64,000 bases of DNA from Loktanella sp. S4079 (GTDB lineage Bacteria > Pseudomonadota > Alphaproteobacteria > Rhodobacterales > Rhodobacteraceae): positions 1 to 64,000 of the forward strand of contig NZ_JXYE01000007.1 of NCBI RefSeq assembly GCF_000967725.1, written 5' to 3'. Positions 8,028 to 17,185 of this stretch are shown here, one piece after another. Below the pieces are notes generated by a model. The model was not told the DNA's origin. It did not search any database and worked only from the letters and a program-made list of their open reading frames with translations. A program made the translations under genes and the position numbers. The stretch's first letter is position 1. Every line of letters starts with the position of its first letter.

Positions 8028-9229
8028 TTTTCGTGCGAAGGTGCTGAACCAAGGGTCTTTTGGTATCGAAACGCAAATTTCACAGGGGCTGAGTCGTTTT
8101 TGTGACGTCCGAAAATGTGCTCATCAAGCTCATCTAACAAAGCCTGACGATCAACCGAAGGTTCATAACGTTGATCCAACCTGCGCGCGGCAGCCCGGAT
8201 CGCCGGAAGATCAGAGCGCCAAACCGCATATCTAAATTTCAATTTAATCCACCACAGCCCCACACCAGTTCGAAATGTTTCGAATGACAGCCGACCACCC
8301 CGCATTGCCATCAGACCCAGCGCGAATGCCAGACCAAAAGCGCCCCACAATCGCAGATGCCCAAGCTGCCCGGATTGCGGCGGAAGGCCCATCGTTGGAT
8401 GTGCTTCGACGTTCGCAGCGCCATAGGCAACCCGTTGAGGCGAAATTGAAACCTCGCGCATTTCACGCGCGACTGCATCAAAATATGAAAACGTGATCGG
8501 TTCGAGTATCGCAGAATGCCCGTTCGTTGGGGTCACCGTCCATCGCCAAAACGCGATTGCCTCGGGACCAAGTGGCGTCAGATCAACCAAGCGTTTCTCG
8601 GGGTGCGGAAAAATCAATGCCGAAGGGGAAACCAGGTCTGGCATTGGCGGGATCATATCCGGGCTCGCCCCAAGCGCAGAAATCCGCATAACGCGCAAGA
8701 CACCTTGTCCGGGTTCAAGCTGGTCAGGCGCGTTCGACCACTCGTCAGAAATACGCAAACGCCGAACTGGAAACCACCAATCATCCGAAGCAGGTTCCGA
8801 CATAACCTCAATCGAAATAGGTTCAGAGCTGATCGTATGTTCGAACCATTTATTGTCTTCATCCAAAAGGGTCAGATGATGTTGAAATGCCCCGATCTCA
8901 AGCCGCCCAGTATCATCTGGAAAGACGGCCATGCGTCGCCGCATGTTCTTGACCGGGCGGCCGTCGACAACACTTTCGAACCAATGATCTTGGCCCAATT
9001 GCATCCAGTTGAACCCCGCAAAATCTGGCTGCTCTAACTCTTCGCGTGTGATGTGCCGTCGGTAGATCCCATGAATTGTCAGCAACACCATTTCTTGTCG
9101 AAATAGCGGATCGGGCAATTGTTCTACTGTTACGCGCAAGCTCAGCTCATCAGGCAGCACCGCGCGCGTTTGCGCCGAGGCCCAAGGTGCCGTGAACAGT
9201 GTCATCAGGATGAATAACACCCTTACCAT
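8018..9229 (-). CDS. BatD/MxaA-like membrane-anchored protein of the MoxR-vWA cluster
   Basis: Start chosen at ATG 9229, which overlaps the TPR gene's stop (ATGGTAA) and gives a signal peptide (ending PWASAQ). The 403-residue protein has a large periplasmic beta-rich domain (about 25-300) and one transmembrane helix (LWGAFGLAFALGLMAM, about 293-310), followed by a basic cytoplasmic tail. This layout matches BatD-type proteins and, by operon position, the MxaA role in calcium insertion or maturation of methanol dehydrogenase. Sequence similarity to MxaA itself could not be judged by eye. Confidence 0.7.
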   Translation of the reverse strand: MVRVLFILMTLFTAPWASAQTRAVLPDELSLRVTVEQLPDPLFRQEMVLLTIHGIYRRHITREELEQPDFAGFNWMQLGQDHWFESVVDGRPVKNMRRRMAVFPDDTGRLEIGAFQHHLTLLDEDNKWFEHTISSEPISIEVMSEPASDDWWFPVRRLRISDEWSNAPDQLEPGQGVLRVMRISALGASPDMIPPMPDLVSPSALIFPHPEKRLVDLTPLGPEAIAFWRWTVTPTNGHSAILEPITFSYFDAVAREMREVSISPQRVAYGAANVEAHPTMGLPPQSGQLGHLRLWGAFGLAFALGLMAMRGGRLSFETFRTGVGLWWIKLKFRYAVWRSDLPAIRAAARRLDQRYEPSVDRQALLDELDEHIFGRHKNDSAPVKFAFRYQKTLGSAPSHENVH

Positions 9230-9909
9230 TGTGTGTCCTGTGGTTCTTGTCCGGTTCTCGCAGCACGGCGTGCTTTGTGTTCGTGATAGATGCGTTCGGC
9301 CAAAAATTCGCCCGGCACATCTGCCAGCGTTGCAAGCCATCGTTCATTGGCAGTGATGGATTGCTCATCAAAAACCTGCCTGACACGCGCCTCACCACGG
9401 CTGACAATCTCGGCCAAAGCAGGCGTAGCAGATGTATTTGTAACCGCATCGCCCGAACCTTGGGCGCGAGCATCACCACGCGCGAGCGGTGCCTCTTCGA
9501 CCGAGCCGTCCCGGTCTTCGGTCAGGAACACACCATCAATATCCAGTGTGGTTGCTGCATAATAGGCACGCAAACGGTCGAAATTGTCGGCGGCCTGCGG
9601 ATCGAATTGCACAGTGGTCGCCAGATCATACGCCTCAAGCGCATTTGCATATTCACCCAACTGGGCCTGAGCGTTTCCTAAGTTGAAGAGTGACGCACGC
9701 CCTGCGCGACTGAATTCTGATGTGGCCTGATCGAATTGCCCTGCCCGGTAGTGCGCGATGCCTTTCCACGCTGGCTCGGGAAAGATCACCGCTGCCAGCT
9801 TGGGTTGGCCAAAGGCCAGCGCAACCCGACCAAACGCACCGCGCCCATTCAGCATCAGAGCCAAGGCAATGCATGCAAGGCCAACGCCAAATGTAAGTGG
9901 CCGCATCAT
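9223..9909 (-). CDS. TPR protein (BatB/MxaK-like)
   Basis: This 228-residue protein has an N-terminal hydrophobic anchor (residues 5-22) followed by TPR-like helices: HYRAGQFDQATSEFSRAG and LGNAQAQLGEYANALEAYDLA, about residues 52-105. The C-terminal half is charged and low in pattern. In mxa and bat clusters a TPR protein of this kind sits between the vWA proteins and the BatD-like protein, as here. It overlaps the vWA gene upstream by 4 bases. It probably acts as a periplasmic scaffold in dehydrogenase maturation. Confidence 0.8.
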   Translation of the reverse strand: MMRPLTFGVGLACIALALMLNGRGAFGRVALAFGQPKLAAVIFPEPAWKGIAHYRAGQFDQATSEFSRAGRASLFNLGNAQAQLGEYANALEAYDLATTVQFDPQAADNFDRLRAYYAATTLDIDGVFLTEDRDGSVEEAPLARGDARAQGSGDAVTNTSATPALAEIVSRGEARVRQVFDEQSITANERWLATLADVPGEFLAERIYHEHKARRAARTGQEPQDTQW

Positions 9910-10823
9910 CCTCGCGTCCTTTGAAACAGCAAAACCGCCGGAAAAAGTGCAATCAGCAAGAGATACCGCCCCAGATCAGCACGCAGGTTGAGGCGCAAAT
10001 CGCGCAGCGCAAGGTCCGATCCGCGCATGTCTCGAAGGTCTTCGCGAAATGCAACGATGTCATTCGTTTCATAAAGCCGTCCACGCCCGACATCGACAAT
10101 CGTTTCAAAAACGTCTTGAACGACGACGGGCGCGCCGGAGATTTGCGTAACAGAACGAACAACAGATAGCTGTCCATTTGCATCGGCAATCTTCTGCGCC
10201 GCTTGGATGGACAGGTCATTCAGGCCGTAACCATCCGTCATAAGGATAACGTCGCTCGATAATAGATTCGCCTGTTCGATTACGCTTAACGCATGCTCCA
10301 GCCCCAGATGCGGGCGATTGCCACGGTCAGGCATCAAATCAGGATCAATGAGCGAAATCGTCTGCCCCAATTGCAAATGGTCTGTGGTTAGTGGCTCTGC
10401 CAAATAGCTGTCACCACCGTAAACAATCAGCGCAGCAGGGCGGCTACCCAACACGCCCAGAGCACCTTGCGCCATGTTCACCGTCGCGGCCCAGCTAGGA
10501 TCGCGGACCATTGAACCTGATACATCTATGACGAATACGACCCCATTTAGATTGCGAAATGTTGCGGCATTGCGCCTTTCTACGGCGGGACCGATCAGCG
10601 CAATGGCAATCACCGCAGCCACAAAATGCGGTAACAGTCGCGCAAACCGCCCCGCAGAGGGTTCCAAGCGCCCCATTGAAATCATCGCCGCCAAAAGATC
10701 GGGATCAATTTGCCTGTTCCAATCGCCGGGGCGTTCGTTCTGACGCAGGGTCCACATCATAATCACTGCAACACAGGGCAACGCGATCATCCAGAGGGGA
10801 CGTAACCAGATGATATCCATCAT
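9906..10823 (-). CDS. von Willebrand factor A domain membrane protein (MxaL-like)
   Basis: I take ATG 10823, which overlaps the preceding gene's TGA (ATGA). The 305-residue product has an N-terminal transmembrane helix (WLRPLWMIALPCVAVIMMW), a second hydrophobic segment near residue 70 (LPHFVAAVIAIALIGP), a vWA domain (about 92-270) with the MIDAS motif VIDVSGSM, and a C-terminal helix (GRYLLLIALFPAVLLF). vWA proteins of this layout work with MoxR ATPases in metal insertion or complex maturation. Tight coupling to the preceding vWA gene argues for a paired MxaC/MxaL-like function. Confidence 0.85.
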   Translation of the reverse strand: MMDIIWLRPLWMIALPCVAVIMMWTLRQNERPGDWNRQIDPDLLAAMISMGRLEPSAGRFARLLPHFVAAVIAIALIGPAVERRNAATFRNLNGVVFVIDVSGSMVRDPSWAATVNMAQGALGVLGSRPAALIVYGGDSYLAEPLTTDHLQLGQTISLIDPDLMPDRGNRPHLGLEHALSVIEQANLLSSDVILMTDGYGLNDLSIQAAQKIADANGQLSVVRSVTQISGAPVVVQDVFETIVDVGRGRLYETNDIVAFREDLRDMRGSDLALRDLRLNLRADLGRYLLLIALFPAVLLFQRTRG

Positions 10824-11773
10824 AGTCGTGAAACCCCCAATCCAATCGCCAACACCCCTGCCAGCGCAGCGGGCCATATCCAGAAGTCTTGATAGGTTTG
10901 CGCAGCCAATCCCGCCCGTGCCGTGGGTTCTAGCGCATCAAGGCTCGCAGCAGCGTTTCGTAAATCATCCGTTGTGCGCACCTGAAACATCTGTCCTCCG
11001 CTTAGCCGGGCAATCGCGTTCAGCGCCTGCGCATCGACCACGCCGCGCTGGTCGGGTGCCTCTTCTCGCGTCACGGGGCCCAAGGCTATCGTATGTATGC
11101 GCACGCCCATTTGGGCAGCCAGCGCGGCGACCTGGGTTGGCATCGCCGCACCTGCATTGTTGGTTCCGTCCGACAAGAGTATGATCACCTTGCTCTGCGC
11201 ATCTGAGGCCGCAAATCGTTTGAGCGCGAGCCCAAGCCCATCGCCGATATTTGTGGCTCTACCCGAAATGCCGATGACCATGTCACTGATTTTTTGCGCG
11301 ACAGCGGCAGTATCGAATGTGGGCGCGGCGGCGACATATGCCTCGGCTCCAAAGACGACCAACCCAACCCGATCCCCTTCGCGTGCCGCGATAAATTCGG
11401 CGCCGACGGTTTTGACGACTTCCAGCCGGGTGGCTGTTTTGCCATCAACCGCAAAGTCATCACGCACCATTGAGCCAGACAAATCCAGCACAAGCATAAG
11501 ATCACGCCCCGACATCGGAAGCGCTTGATTTGGGGCAACAACACGTGGTCCAGCCAACGCAACCACCAATAGCAACCAGATTATCGAAGGGATCAAGACA
11601 CTGCGATGTCGCCATCCGGGACGTTTCTGCGCCGACTGTGCCAACATATGTTGCTGGATCGTTTCGGGTACGATGAGCACCGCGCTTTGCGGTGATCTGG
11701 GTGGCAGATAAAAATACGCGACCAAAGGCAACGCAACGAGGATCAGAAACCAAGGATCAGCGAACTCAAACAT
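10820..11773 (-). CDS. von Willebrand factor A domain membrane protein (MxaC/BatA-like)
   Basis: The start at ATG 11773 removes an unlikely Cys-rich leader and overlaps the upstream gene by 8 bases (ATGTTTGA). The 317-residue protein opens with MFEFADPWFLILVALPL, typical of BatA-type proteins, has a second helix near residue 60-78, a vWA domain with the MIDAS motif VLDLSGSM (about 91-98) and DGTNN, and a C-terminal helix. It should sit in the inner membrane with the vWA domain exposed and cooperate with the MoxR ATPase encoded in the same operon. Confidence 0.88.
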   Translation of the reverse strand: MFEFADPWFLILVALPLVAYFYLPPRSPQSAVLIVPETIQQHMLAQSAQKRPGWRHRSVLIPSIIWLLLVVALAGPRVVAPNQALPMSGRDLMLVLDLSGSMVRDDFAVDGKTATRLEVVKTVGAEFIAAREGDRVGLVVFGAEAYVAAAPTFDTAAVAQKISDMVIGISGRATNIGDGLGLALKRFAASDAQSKVIILLSDGTNNAGAAMPTQVAALAAQMGVRIHTIALGPVTREEAPDQRGVVDAQALNAIARLSGGQMFQVRTTDDLRNAAASLDALEPTARAGLAAQTYQDFWIWPAALAGVLAIGLGVSRL

Positions 11774-12113
11774 CTCGCGCCTCGCATTCGCGCAAAATGG
11801 ACCGAAGTTCATCTGCCGTGGGTGTCTGACCACGCAGGTAAAGACGATCATGCAACGCATGCATCCGATCAGGTGCGACACGTCGCAACTGATGCAGCAG
11901 AACGATGATATCGTTCCCGCCGGGCGGGTCTGGTTGCTGGATTTTTGGCGAACGAAACGGTGCCAGAATATGCATCAAGCCCCACGCCCCCATAATTCCC
12001 AACCCAATCACGACCAACACGTCAGCCGTCATTTCGACCCAGCCCATCTCAGGCAGCCTGATGTCATGAAGCGACGACAGCATGACCTCGACTGGTGTTG
12101 CGGTATCGGCCAT
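11766..12113 (-). CDS. Small membrane protein of the MoxR operon (DUF4381-like)
   Basis: This 115-residue protein has one transmembrane helix (ADVLVVIGLGIMGAWGLMHIL, about 29-49) preceded by LHDIRLPEMG, a segment resembling the LRDIHLP opening of DUF4381 proteins. Its cytoplasmic tail is helical and charged. It directly follows the DUF58 gene (TAAATG junction) and precedes BatA, the usual DUF4381 position in MoxR operons. Function in the family is undefined. The assignment rests on length, the single helix, that short motif and position. Confidence 0.65.
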   Translation of the reverse strand: MADTATPVEVMLSSLHDIRLPEMGWVEMTADVLVVIGLGIMGAWGLMHILAPFRSPKIQQPDPPGGNDIIVLLHQLRRVAPDRMHALHDRLYLRGQTPTADELRSILRECEARDV

Positions 12114-12983
12114 TTAGGCCACCTCGGCGCGGGCGATGGCCGACTGAACGGGTAATCCGCTATTGATCCGCAAAATGCGACACCCCGGAACACGCGGAAT
12201 TGCCGGGGCAACCGTGGCGGGTCCGGCCAGCGTCACCAACCGCCGTCTTTCACCCGGAACACGCATCGGATAATGCCCCGCCCCCAGGTCATTTCCGTCC
12301 TCGACGACCAATAGCGACAGATTGCGGCGGGTTGAAAGCGCGAGCAGGGCATCACGAAATGGATCGCCGGGCTTATCAAATGCGCTCGCGATGATGACCG
12401 CCGCACCCTTTGGGGCGATCCGTTCTAACCCGCCCAGCAATTTTGCCAGCGGCGGGTCAGTTAGCCCGCGCGTCTGGCATGACCGAATAGCGGCGTCATG
12501 GGCTCTGACCAGCCCGCCGATGACAGCCAGCATGCCCCGAGTGCCACCGCGCGTGCGGACGATAAATGGTTCCTCTGCGGTTATCGCCATGACGCCAACT
12601 CGCCCGCCAGAAATCACGGCCTGCCAACCCAGCCAAACCAGCGCCTCGGCGGCCGCGACCGAACGCAACCTGTGCCGCAGCCCCCAAAGCATGGCTGGCC
12701 GAAAATCAGCCACCAGAAAGCTGACACGATCACGTTCTTCATGGAAACTACGGACATGCAGCGCCCCGGTGCGGGCTGTCGTCCCCTTATCGATGTAACG
12801 CATGTCATCGCCAGTGACATAGGGGCGACTGCCCGCGTGCTCTTGTCCTTGGCCATGTTTACGGATCGGGAAACCGCCGGGCAATCGGGTCACATCATCA
12901 GAGATGACGTGCTGCGCGACGATCTGATTGCGGATCGCGATTAGGGCGGATGCGTCCAAGGATATGCCAGATCGCTTAGTCAT
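12114..12983 (-). CDS. DUF58 domain protein (MxaS-like)
   Basis: The 289-residue protein carries the DUF58 landmark GSRPYVTGDDMRYID (residues about 52-66), here preceded by the usual Gly-rich lead, and a later vWA-like region without an intact MIDAS motif. It has no signal peptide and no strong membrane segment, so it is probably cytosolic or membrane-associated. DUF58 proteins are standard partners of MoxR ATPases. In methanol dehydrogenase operons this position is mxaS. The ATG overlaps the MoxR stop (ATGA). Confidence 0.88.
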   Translation of the reverse strand: MTKRSGISLDASALIAIRNQIVAQHVISDDVTRLPGGFPIRKHGQGQEHAGSRPYVTGDDMRYIDKGTTARTGALHVRSFHEERDRVSFLVADFRPAMLWGLRHRLRSVAAAEALVWLGWQAVISGGRVGVMAITAEEPFIVRTRGGTRGMLAVIGGLVRAHDAAIRSCQTRGLTDPPLAKLLGGLERIAPKGAAVIIASAFDKPGDPFRDALLALSTRRNLSLLVVEDGNDLGAGHYPMRVPGERRRLVTLAGPATVAPAIPRVPGCRILRINSGLPVQSAIARAEVA

Positions 12984-13939
12984 AACGGTGCGATAGCGTC
13001 ATGAATATCGCTGATCACCCCCCTTGGCGTGACACCTTCGGCAACGCTACTCCAACGCAAAACAAGGCGATGGGCCAGTGCATCATGAACCACCGCAGTG
13101 ACATCATCAGGGGTGGCGTGATCGCGGCCAGACAAATAAGCCCGCGCACGCGCTGATGCCGCCAGTGCCAGCGATCCGCGTGGTGAAACAGCATGTTCGA
13201 TTTGCCCGTCAAACGGTGGCGTTCTGGTCGCGACCACGAGCCTGACAATGTAGTCGCGCAAGGCTGGCGATAGGAAAACCTGATCCACATCAGCACGCGC
13301 GCGCATCACGGTTTCTATTGCAACTTCGGGCGGTTCTGGTTCTCCGGCGAGGCGTTCGTTCTCGACCAAATCGAGAATGCGTCGCTCGGTCTCTAAATCT
13401 GGTTGAGACAGCAAAACATGTAACAAGAACCGATCCAACTGCGCCTCGGGCAAAGGAAACGTGCCCTCGTGCTCGATACCGTTTTGCGTCGCGATAACAA
13501 AAAACGGGTTCGGCAGCGCATGGGTCGTTGAACCACTCGTGACCTGCGCCTCGGCCATCGCCTCAAGCAGGGCAGATTGTGTCTTGGGTGGTGCCCGGTT
13601 GATTTCGTCAACCAACACAAGGTTATGAAACACCGGTCCCGGCGCAAAGGTAAACCGCCCCGTTTCAGGGTTGAACACATCAGTACCAGTTAGATCCGCA
13701 GGTAACAGATCAGGCGTTGACTGGACCCGCGCAAATGATCCGCCCAGCGCATACGCCAACAGTTTCACGGCACGTGTTTTCGCAAGGCCAGGCGGACCTT
13801 CGATCAACAGATGCCCGCCGGTCAGCAAACAGATCAGCAGGCGTTCAATCAGCGTTTCGCTGCCGATAAGCCCAGCCTCGAGCCATTCCCGCAACGCGGA
13901 TATTTGTTCAAAACATGCACGTGACTTTTGATCCAGCAC
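12980..13939 (-). CDS. MoxR-family AAA+ ATPase (MxaR-like)
   Basis: I favour the GTG at 13939, which has AAGGGGGA just upstream, over a TTG at 13972. The 319-residue protein contains Walker A GPPGLAKT (about 48-55), Walker B VLVDEIN, and the sensor 1 segment FFVIATQNGIEHEGTFPLPE typical of MoxR. MoxR ATPases drive maturation or metal insertion with vWA-domain partners. In mxa operons this is MxaR, needed for active methanol dehydrogenase. It heads a seven-gene operon of DUF58, small membrane, two vWA, TPR and BatD-like genes, all overlapping or nearly so. Confidence 0.92.
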   Translation of the reverse strand: MLDQKSRACFEQISALREWLEAGLIGSETLIERLLICLLTGGHLLIEGPPGLAKTRAVKLLAYALGGSFARVQSTPDLLPADLTGTDVFNPETGRFTFAPGPVFHNLVLVDEINRAPPKTQSALLEAMAEAQVTSGSTTHALPNPFFVIATQNGIEHEGTFPLPEAQLDRFLLHVLLSQPDLETERRILDLVENERLAGEPEPPEVAIETVMRARADVDQVFLSPALRDYIVRLVVATRTPPFDGQIEHAVSPRGSLALAASARARAYLSGRDHATPDDVTAVVHDALAHRLVLRWSSVAEGVTPRGVISDIHDAIAPL

Positions 13940-14009
13940 GGCTATTCCCCCTTGCTGGAAAAGACTGAACAAGAAGGCAAACTGAATCTAGTTACACTAA
14001 GGTCGTAGA

Positions 14010-14963
14010 TTAATCTGGCAGATCACTGCAGTTTGGATCAAGCAACATCGCATAGCTTGGCTCTGAGATTGTTGTTTCAGAAGCCCGCACCAGAGCATCG
14101 AAATTTGTTTCCATAAATCGGATTAGTTCAGGCGAGTTCACACTGTTCAATCCCGAACCTGCAAGCGCATGCAACATCATCACATCAAAGCTGCACAACC
14201 CTTGGGGATTACTTGCCAATAGCCCCGCCATAAACTCTGTGGAGTACCATGAAAAGTTGCGCAGATTGACCGGGTGCTCTTGTAGCTTGGACAGGAATGG
14301 TCTGTCCAAATCAAACTTCAGCACATCGGCCCCGAAACTGACCACTTGAAAAAGTTCTTCGATCAAGATGGACCGATAGAAGGCGCGTTCAACATCGGAC
14401 AGGTTTGTCGCCGGGGCTTGACGCACCAGCAAATGCGCAACTGCACCACGATATCCGAAATACCCGTTCGTCTGGGCAGGTGATGCTACGGGCTCGCGCC
14501 AGTGTGCAGGTAACCGAATATCATAATCGCGATCCATTTGTCGCAAATCTGCATTCAATAGCCCAGACGGCGGCCGCCCCGAATACAGGCGCAAGTAAAC
14601 ACGTGATGGACGCGGACAACTTTGGATATTGCGCCCAGCAAATGTCACAGCCAAGCGCCGCCCATAGATATCAGTCAGAAGATCAGCAAACCGCAAGATG
14701 ACATCACGCGACGACTGGTTGGCCCGTTCTCCGATGACGCAAATTTCACCCAGAGCTACTTCGTTACTATTGAACACGATTGGGGGCGCATTTGTCGCCC
14801 GCCGCCGACGTGACCCGCGCAAATCATAAACCCATCCTTGTTTCGCCAGAGCGAGATATTCGCCACGTGTCGGAAGACCCTCCTGCGCACTAACAGCCGA
14901 ACATAGCCCTAAGACACAAATCAGACTGGCTATGATCCTATTGTATATGCGCACTTTGCTCAT
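14010..14963 (-). CDS. Exported protein, possibly DUF2927-related, downstream of pqqE
   Basis: The ATG at 14963 gives a 317-residue product with a clear signal peptide (SLICVLGLCSAVSAQ); the open frame reaches a TTG at 14999. Two Cys pairs are visible (one in GEICVIGE, one in QSCPRP; later QGLCSFD and DPNCSDL). The segment ILIEELFQVVSFGADVLKFD followed by CSFDVMMLHAL resembles the Glu-Glu-x-Gln and Asp-x-x-Leu-Leu pattern of DUF2927 exported proteins, but this is a by-eye match. It starts 52 bases after pqqE on the same strand, so it may be transcribed with the pqq operon. Confidence 0.65.
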   Translation of the reverse strand: MSKVRIYNRIIASLICVLGLCSAVSAQEGLPTRGEYLALAKQGWVYDLRGSRRRRATNAPPIVFNSNEVALGEICVIGERANQSSRDVILRFADLLTDIYGRRLAVTFAGRNIQSCPRPSRVYLRLYSGRPPSGLLNADLRQMDRDYDIRLPAHWREPVASPAQTNGYFGYRGAVAHLLVRQAPATNLSDVERAFYRSILIEELFQVVSFGADVLKFDLDRPFLSKLQEHPVNLRNFSWYSTEFMAGLLASNPQGLCSFDVMMLHALAGSGLNSVNSPELIRFMETNFDALVRASETTISEPSYAMLLDPNCSDLPD

Positions 14964-15015
14964 GACCCGATCTACTGGTTGATCAGAGAATAATAGCAAA
15001 TGTTCCTGTCAAAAA

Positions 15016-16149
15016 TCAGGCTGGAGGTTGCTGACGATACGTCATTTCTGCGTCTTTCGACTGAGAATGTGCAACCGCACGTTTTTGCAGCGCTTGATGA
15101 AGGGGCGATTTTACACAGACAGGATCGGTCGCAGCAGGATCACCTGCCAGCGCCATCGCCTGACACCGACATCCGCCGAAGTCTAGCTTTTTGCGGTCAC
15201 ATGAACGGCATGGTTCCTGCATCCAGCCATCACCGCGATAGGTGTTAAATGCGGTCCCGCGATACCAGATCTCTGACAGGCTCTTGTCACGCACATTGTC
15301 AAATCGCAGCGATGGGATCGTCTGCGCAGCATGGCATGGCAGGACCTCTCCATCGGGGGCGATATTCAGGCCCGTCGTTCCCCAGCCACCCATACAGCGT
15401 TTCGGGTAATCCTCGTGATAATCCGCCGGGACATAGTCGATGACCAATTGCCCCTTAAGACGGACACGCGCTTCTTGGACGATACGGCTCGCCTCTTGGG
15501 CTTGTTCCTTAGTGGGCATCAAGGCATCGCGGTTCGCCATCGCCCAGCCGTGAAACTGCACGATTGCAACTTCGATGCGGCGCGCATTCATTTCGATCGC
15601 CATTTCGATGGCACGAGGAAGTTGATGCAAGTTCTGTCGATGTACGACCGCATTCAAAGTAAGCGGAAACCCAATGTCACCTATCCACCCGGCGACCATC
15701 ATCTTGCGATCAAAGCCCCCCTTGTATCCGCCGATACGATCAGCGACCTCGGCATTCGTGCCTTGTAAAGATAATTGAATGTGATCAAGACCCGCCGCGT
15801 CTAATTCGGCCAAACGCTTTTCAGTTAGCCCAATCCCTGATGTGATCAGATTGGTGTATAGCCCCGCCTTGCGTGCAGCGATCACAAGCTCGACCAAATC
15901 CCGTCGCGCGGCGGGTTCACCACCCGACAGATGCAATTGCAGAACCCCAAGGTCGGCAGCCTGCTCAAAGACACTGACCCATAAATCGGTGCTCAGTTCT
16001 TTGGACTTTTGCGCGAGAGCGACAGGATTGGAACAATAGGGACACGATAAAGGACAGCGATGCGTCAGCTCAGCCAATAGCGCAATCGGTGCCGGAATGC
16101 CCTTTGCTATTCCTTCGGCCCGCCAATTCAGTCCATCCGCACCGTCCAT
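15016..16149 (-). CDS. pqqE: PQQ biosynthesis radical SAM protein PqqE
   Basis: PqqE forms the Glu-Tyr carbon-carbon crosslink in the PqqA peptide, with PqqD as the peptide chaperone. The 377-residue protein has the radical SAM CxxxCxxC motif at Cys32, Cys36 and Cys39 (RCPLSCPYC) and a C-terminal SPASM-type cysteine set (CMGGWG, LPCHAAQ, CRSCDRKKLDFGGCRC) for auxiliary iron-sulfur clusters. The length is normal. Its ATG overlaps the pqqD stop (TGATG), so the operon is tightly coupled. Confidence 0.97.
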   Translation of the reverse strand: MDGADGLNWRAEGIAKGIPAPIALLAELTHRCPLSCPYCSNPVALAQKSKELSTDLWVSVFEQAADLGVLQLHLSGGEPAARRDLVELVIAARKAGLYTNLITSGIGLTEKRLAELDAAGLDHIQLSLQGTNAEVADRIGGYKGGFDRKMMVAGWIGDIGFPLTLNAVVHRQNLHQLPRAIEMAIEMNARRIEVAIVQFHGWAMANRDALMPTKEQAQEASRIVQEARVRLKGQLVIDYVPADYHEDYPKRCMGGWGTTGLNIAPDGEVLPCHAAQTIPSLRFDNVRDKSLSEIWYRGTAFNTYRGDGWMQEPCRSCDRKKLDFGGCRCQAMALAGDPAATDPVCVKSPLHQALQKRAVAHSQSKDAEMTYRQQPPA

Positions 16150-16433
16150 CAGACCACCTCTAGGAAACGGCGGTTCATCAAGCCGCGCAAGAATTCACCC
16201 GCATCGGCAGCGATCTGGTCGCGCGGTGCTCCATATTTCTCTGCCAATTGTGAAGTGATGGAGCCAAAGCTGCATTGGCCATCAACTTCTGACAGGATCG
16301 CATGCCCGATTGGATCAAGCGCAACAGCCCGTTCCGGCGCAAGCAGCACCCATTTTTCGCGCACGCGATCCCAATGGATGCGCACACCTCTTGGGATAAC
16401 TGGGATATCTGTTGAACATAGTCCGCCCGTCAT
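16149..16433 (-). CDS. pqqD: PQQ biosynthesis peptide chaperone PqqD
   Basis: PqqD is the RiPP-recognition chaperone that binds PqqA and presents it to PqqE. I start it at ATG 16433, which overlaps the pqqC stop by ATGA and gives 94 residues, the usual family size. The sequence has the family's pattern: IPRGVRIHWDRVREKWVLLA, then a helical half with VDGQCSFGSI and a C-terminal FLRGLMNRRFLEV. Its place between pqqC and pqqE is canonical. Confidence 0.96.
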   Translation of the reverse strand: MTGGLCSTDIPVIPRGVRIHWDRVREKWVLLAPERAVALDPIGHAILSEVDGQCSFGSITSQLAEKYGAPRDQIAADAGEFLRGLMNRRFLEVV

Positions 16434-17185
16434 GATGCGCGCGCCACTTTCTTGATCAAGCCAGTTCCGGGCTGCCACGCCCCCGGTGGAATACGTGCCG
16501 GCGTCACATAGGCAGCATGCAAAGCATCCAATTGCGACCAGAGCACATCAGTTTTAAAGATCAGCGCATTTGCAGCTGCGTCTTGCTTTTCGGCGGTGTC
16601 CGCCCTGTCCAAAACCCACGCCAACCCAAATGCCACGTCTTTTGGAGCCTCTTTTAGGCGGTTCTGAAAATACGAAAGGCTGCGATCATCCGCAAAGGCG
16701 TAATTCGCAAGCAATCCTTCGATCCGCTGCGCATGGATTTTCGGGGCGAAGAGTTCCGTGAGTGATGCTGCGACCGCCTCGAGTAACGTTTCATCGCGAA
16801 CAAATCTGACGTAGGCATCCACTGCAAACCGGGTCGCGGGTAGCACACCTTCGGTACTTGCCACATATTCGCGATCAAGCCCGACAGCCTCAGCTAGGCG
16901 TAACCAGCGTTCAATCCCACCTTCGTTTTCGGCGCTGCCATCATGATCCTCGATCCGTGACCGCCACGCCCTGCGCAAGGCGGGATCATCAACGCGGCTC
17001 ATGAATGCTGCGTCTTTCATCGGGATGCGGGATTGATAGTAATAACGGTTAATCACCCAAGCACGCACCTGATCAGCGCTACACCCTCCCGCATGTAAAA
17101 GGTGATGAAACGGGTGTTTGTCATGATATCGCTCTGCACCAATCTGGCGCAAACGGGCTTCGAAATCTTGTTTGCTGGCGGTCAT
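16430..17185 (-). CDS. pqqC: Pyrroloquinoline-quinone synthase PqqC
   Basis: PqqC catalyses the last step of PQQ formation, a cofactor-free ring closure and eight-electron oxidation using oxygen. The 251-residue protein (ATG 17185 overlapping the pqqB stop) has the heme-oxygenase-like helical fold pattern with the conserved N-terminal RYHDKHPFHHLLHAGG, YYYQSRIPMKDA and RIEDHDG segments containing the active-site His, Tyr and Arg residues. Length and order pqqABCDE are as expected. Confidence 0.97.
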   Translation of the reverse strand: MTASKQDFEARLRQIGAERYHDKHPFHHLLHAGGCSADQVRAWVINRYYYQSRIPMKDAAFMSRVDDPALRRAWRSRIEDHDGSAENEGGIERWLRLAEAVGLDREYVASTEGVLPATRFAVDAYVRFVRDETLLEAVAASLTELFAPKIHAQRIEGLLANYAFADDRSLSYFQNRLKEAPKDVAFGLAWVLDRADTAEKQDAAANALIFKTDVLWSQLDALHAAYVTPARIPPGAWQPGTGLIKKVARAS

